A stretch of DNA of 64,000 nt from Pollutimonas thiosulfatoxidans (lineage in GTDB: Bacteria > Pseudomonadota > Gammaproteobacteria > Burkholderiales > Burkholderiaceae_B): contig NZ_CP022987.1 in NCBI RefSeq assembly GCF_004022565.1, positions 62,001 to 126,000 of the forward strand. Reading direction: 5' to 3'. The notes beneath the pieces are model-generated. The model was not told the origin of the DNA. It saw nothing but the letters and a program-made list of their open reading frames with translations, and searched no databases. Below, piece by piece: positions 63,699 through 64,000 of the stretch. Position numbers and translations under genes: made by a program. Position 1 is the first letter of the stretch, and the number at the start of each line of letters is the position of its first letter.

Positions 63699-64000
63699 TT
63701 AACCTTCCAGCTGCTTCCACATTTCGATGTCGCGTTCAGCGGTCCAGATGCGCGGGTCGTCGTAGCCGGTTGCTTCATCGTAGGCGCGAGCCACGTCGAA
63801 GGGCATGCAGTGATCAAAGATGACCCAGTCGGAATAGCGCGGCTTCATGAAGTCGTAGGTTTCGCGGTAGATGGTCTTCAGGTCCTTGCCTTCGGCTACA
63901 CCGGTATTTACGCTGGAATACAGGTCGGTCAGGAAGGCCCGGGTGCCGGCCAGGCCCTTGCGGACCTCATCTGCGGACTTCAGCGCTGGGCCACGTCCGG
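63699..64000 (-). CDS. MBL-fold metallo-hydrolase-like protein, C-terminal end (5' part outside window)
   Basis: About 100 C-terminal residues, translated by hand from the window edge to a TAA at 63699-63701. The sequence includes FLTDLYSSVNTGVAEGKDLK, SDWVIFDHCMPFDVARAYDE and a terminal PRIWTAERDIEMWKQLEG. This end resembles MBL-fold hydrolases that recur beside DUF2783 and FAD hydroxylases in homogentisate clusters, but the metal-binding motif lies outside. It is 20 bases upstream of the hydroxylase and almost certainly co-transcribed. Confidence 0.55.
   Translation of the reverse strand, partial: GRGPALKSADEVRKGLAGTRAFLTDLYSSVNTGVAEGKDLKTIYRETYDFMKPRYSDWVIFDHCMPFDVARAYDEATGYDDPRIWTAERDIEMWKQLEG

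Overview
The window looks like chromosomal DNA from a GC-rich betaproteobacterium, most likely Burkholderiales in or near Alcaligenaceae (Bordetella/Achromobacter/Pusillimonas-like). Reasons: the metG - mrp - tamAB - dcd - decarboxylase neighbourhood, the glycine-riboswitch gcvTHP operon, a Coq7-type ubiquinone hydroxylase, and dense GC-biased genes on both strands. The genus call is inference. No integrase, transposase, CRISPR array, plasmid or phage gene was seen; this is a housekeeping and metabolism segment with some accessory clusters.

Layout. 1-1.6 kb (minus): nitric oxide reductase genes: a small membrane ORF, a NorC with two heme domains, and norB cut by the window edge. 1.7-3.7 kb: htpG with a near-perfect sigma-32 promoter. 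3.7-5.4 kb (minus): ccsA-like gene, small PP0621-type gene and ampD, overlapping. 5.5-9.1 kb: ffh, then trmB-pip-thiS (minus), then tRNA-Gly(CCC). 9.1-12.5 kb: PAS-LuxR regulator divergent from a thiolase and an acyl-CoA synthetase that carries a frameshift. 12.5-18.5 kb (minus): metG, a cation-diffusion transporter, and a copA-cueR operon behind a textbook CueR promoter. 18.7-29.5 kb: small membrane protein, an Mrp ATPase without its usual N-terminal domain, tamA-tamB, dcd, an Orn/Lys/Arg decarboxylase and a BaiN-type flavoprotein. 29.5-34.3 kb: tandem glycine riboswitch plus gcvT-gcvH-gcvP, closed by a strong terminator. 34.3-38.6 kb: omega-aminotransferase divergent from a MocR regulator, then divergent folA and thyA. 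38.6-39.3 kb: a possible gene remnant and an OsmC protein. 39.5-44.3 kb: an unusual cbb3-like oxidase operon (CcoS-CcoN fusion, CcoO, mono-heme cytochrome, SCO, unknown membrane protein) leading into coq7. 44.4-44.6 kb: a candidate small RNA. 44.7-57.6 kb: a surface-glycan cluster (WecA-like initiator, TviB and TviC for UDP-GalNAc uronate, MurJ-like flippase, four glycosyltransferase modules of which two are fused, an AsnB-type amidotransferase, and a phosphomannomutase/phosphoglucomutase facing it). 57.7-59.1 kb: D-2-hydroxyacid (2-hydroxyglutarate-like) dehydrogenase. 59.1-64 kb (minus): homogentisate catabolic operon (MBL-like protein, FAD hydroxylase, DUF2783, hmgA, fahA).

How the parts fit. 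Respiration is prominent: NO reductase, an alternative C-family oxidase, and ubiquinone synthesis. One-carbon metabolism is covered by the glycine cleavage system, folA and thyA. The glycan cluster has the gene content expected for a GalNAc-uronamide-containing lipid-linked oligosaccharide, but no recognisable polymerase or ligase lies in the window. No wholly new defence or mobile system was found. The most interesting items are the two-heme NorC, the CcoS-CcoN fusion operon, the candidate anti-Shine-Dalgarno small RNA, the double glycosyltransferase, the domain-less Mrp and the single-base frameshift in the acyl-CoA synthetase.
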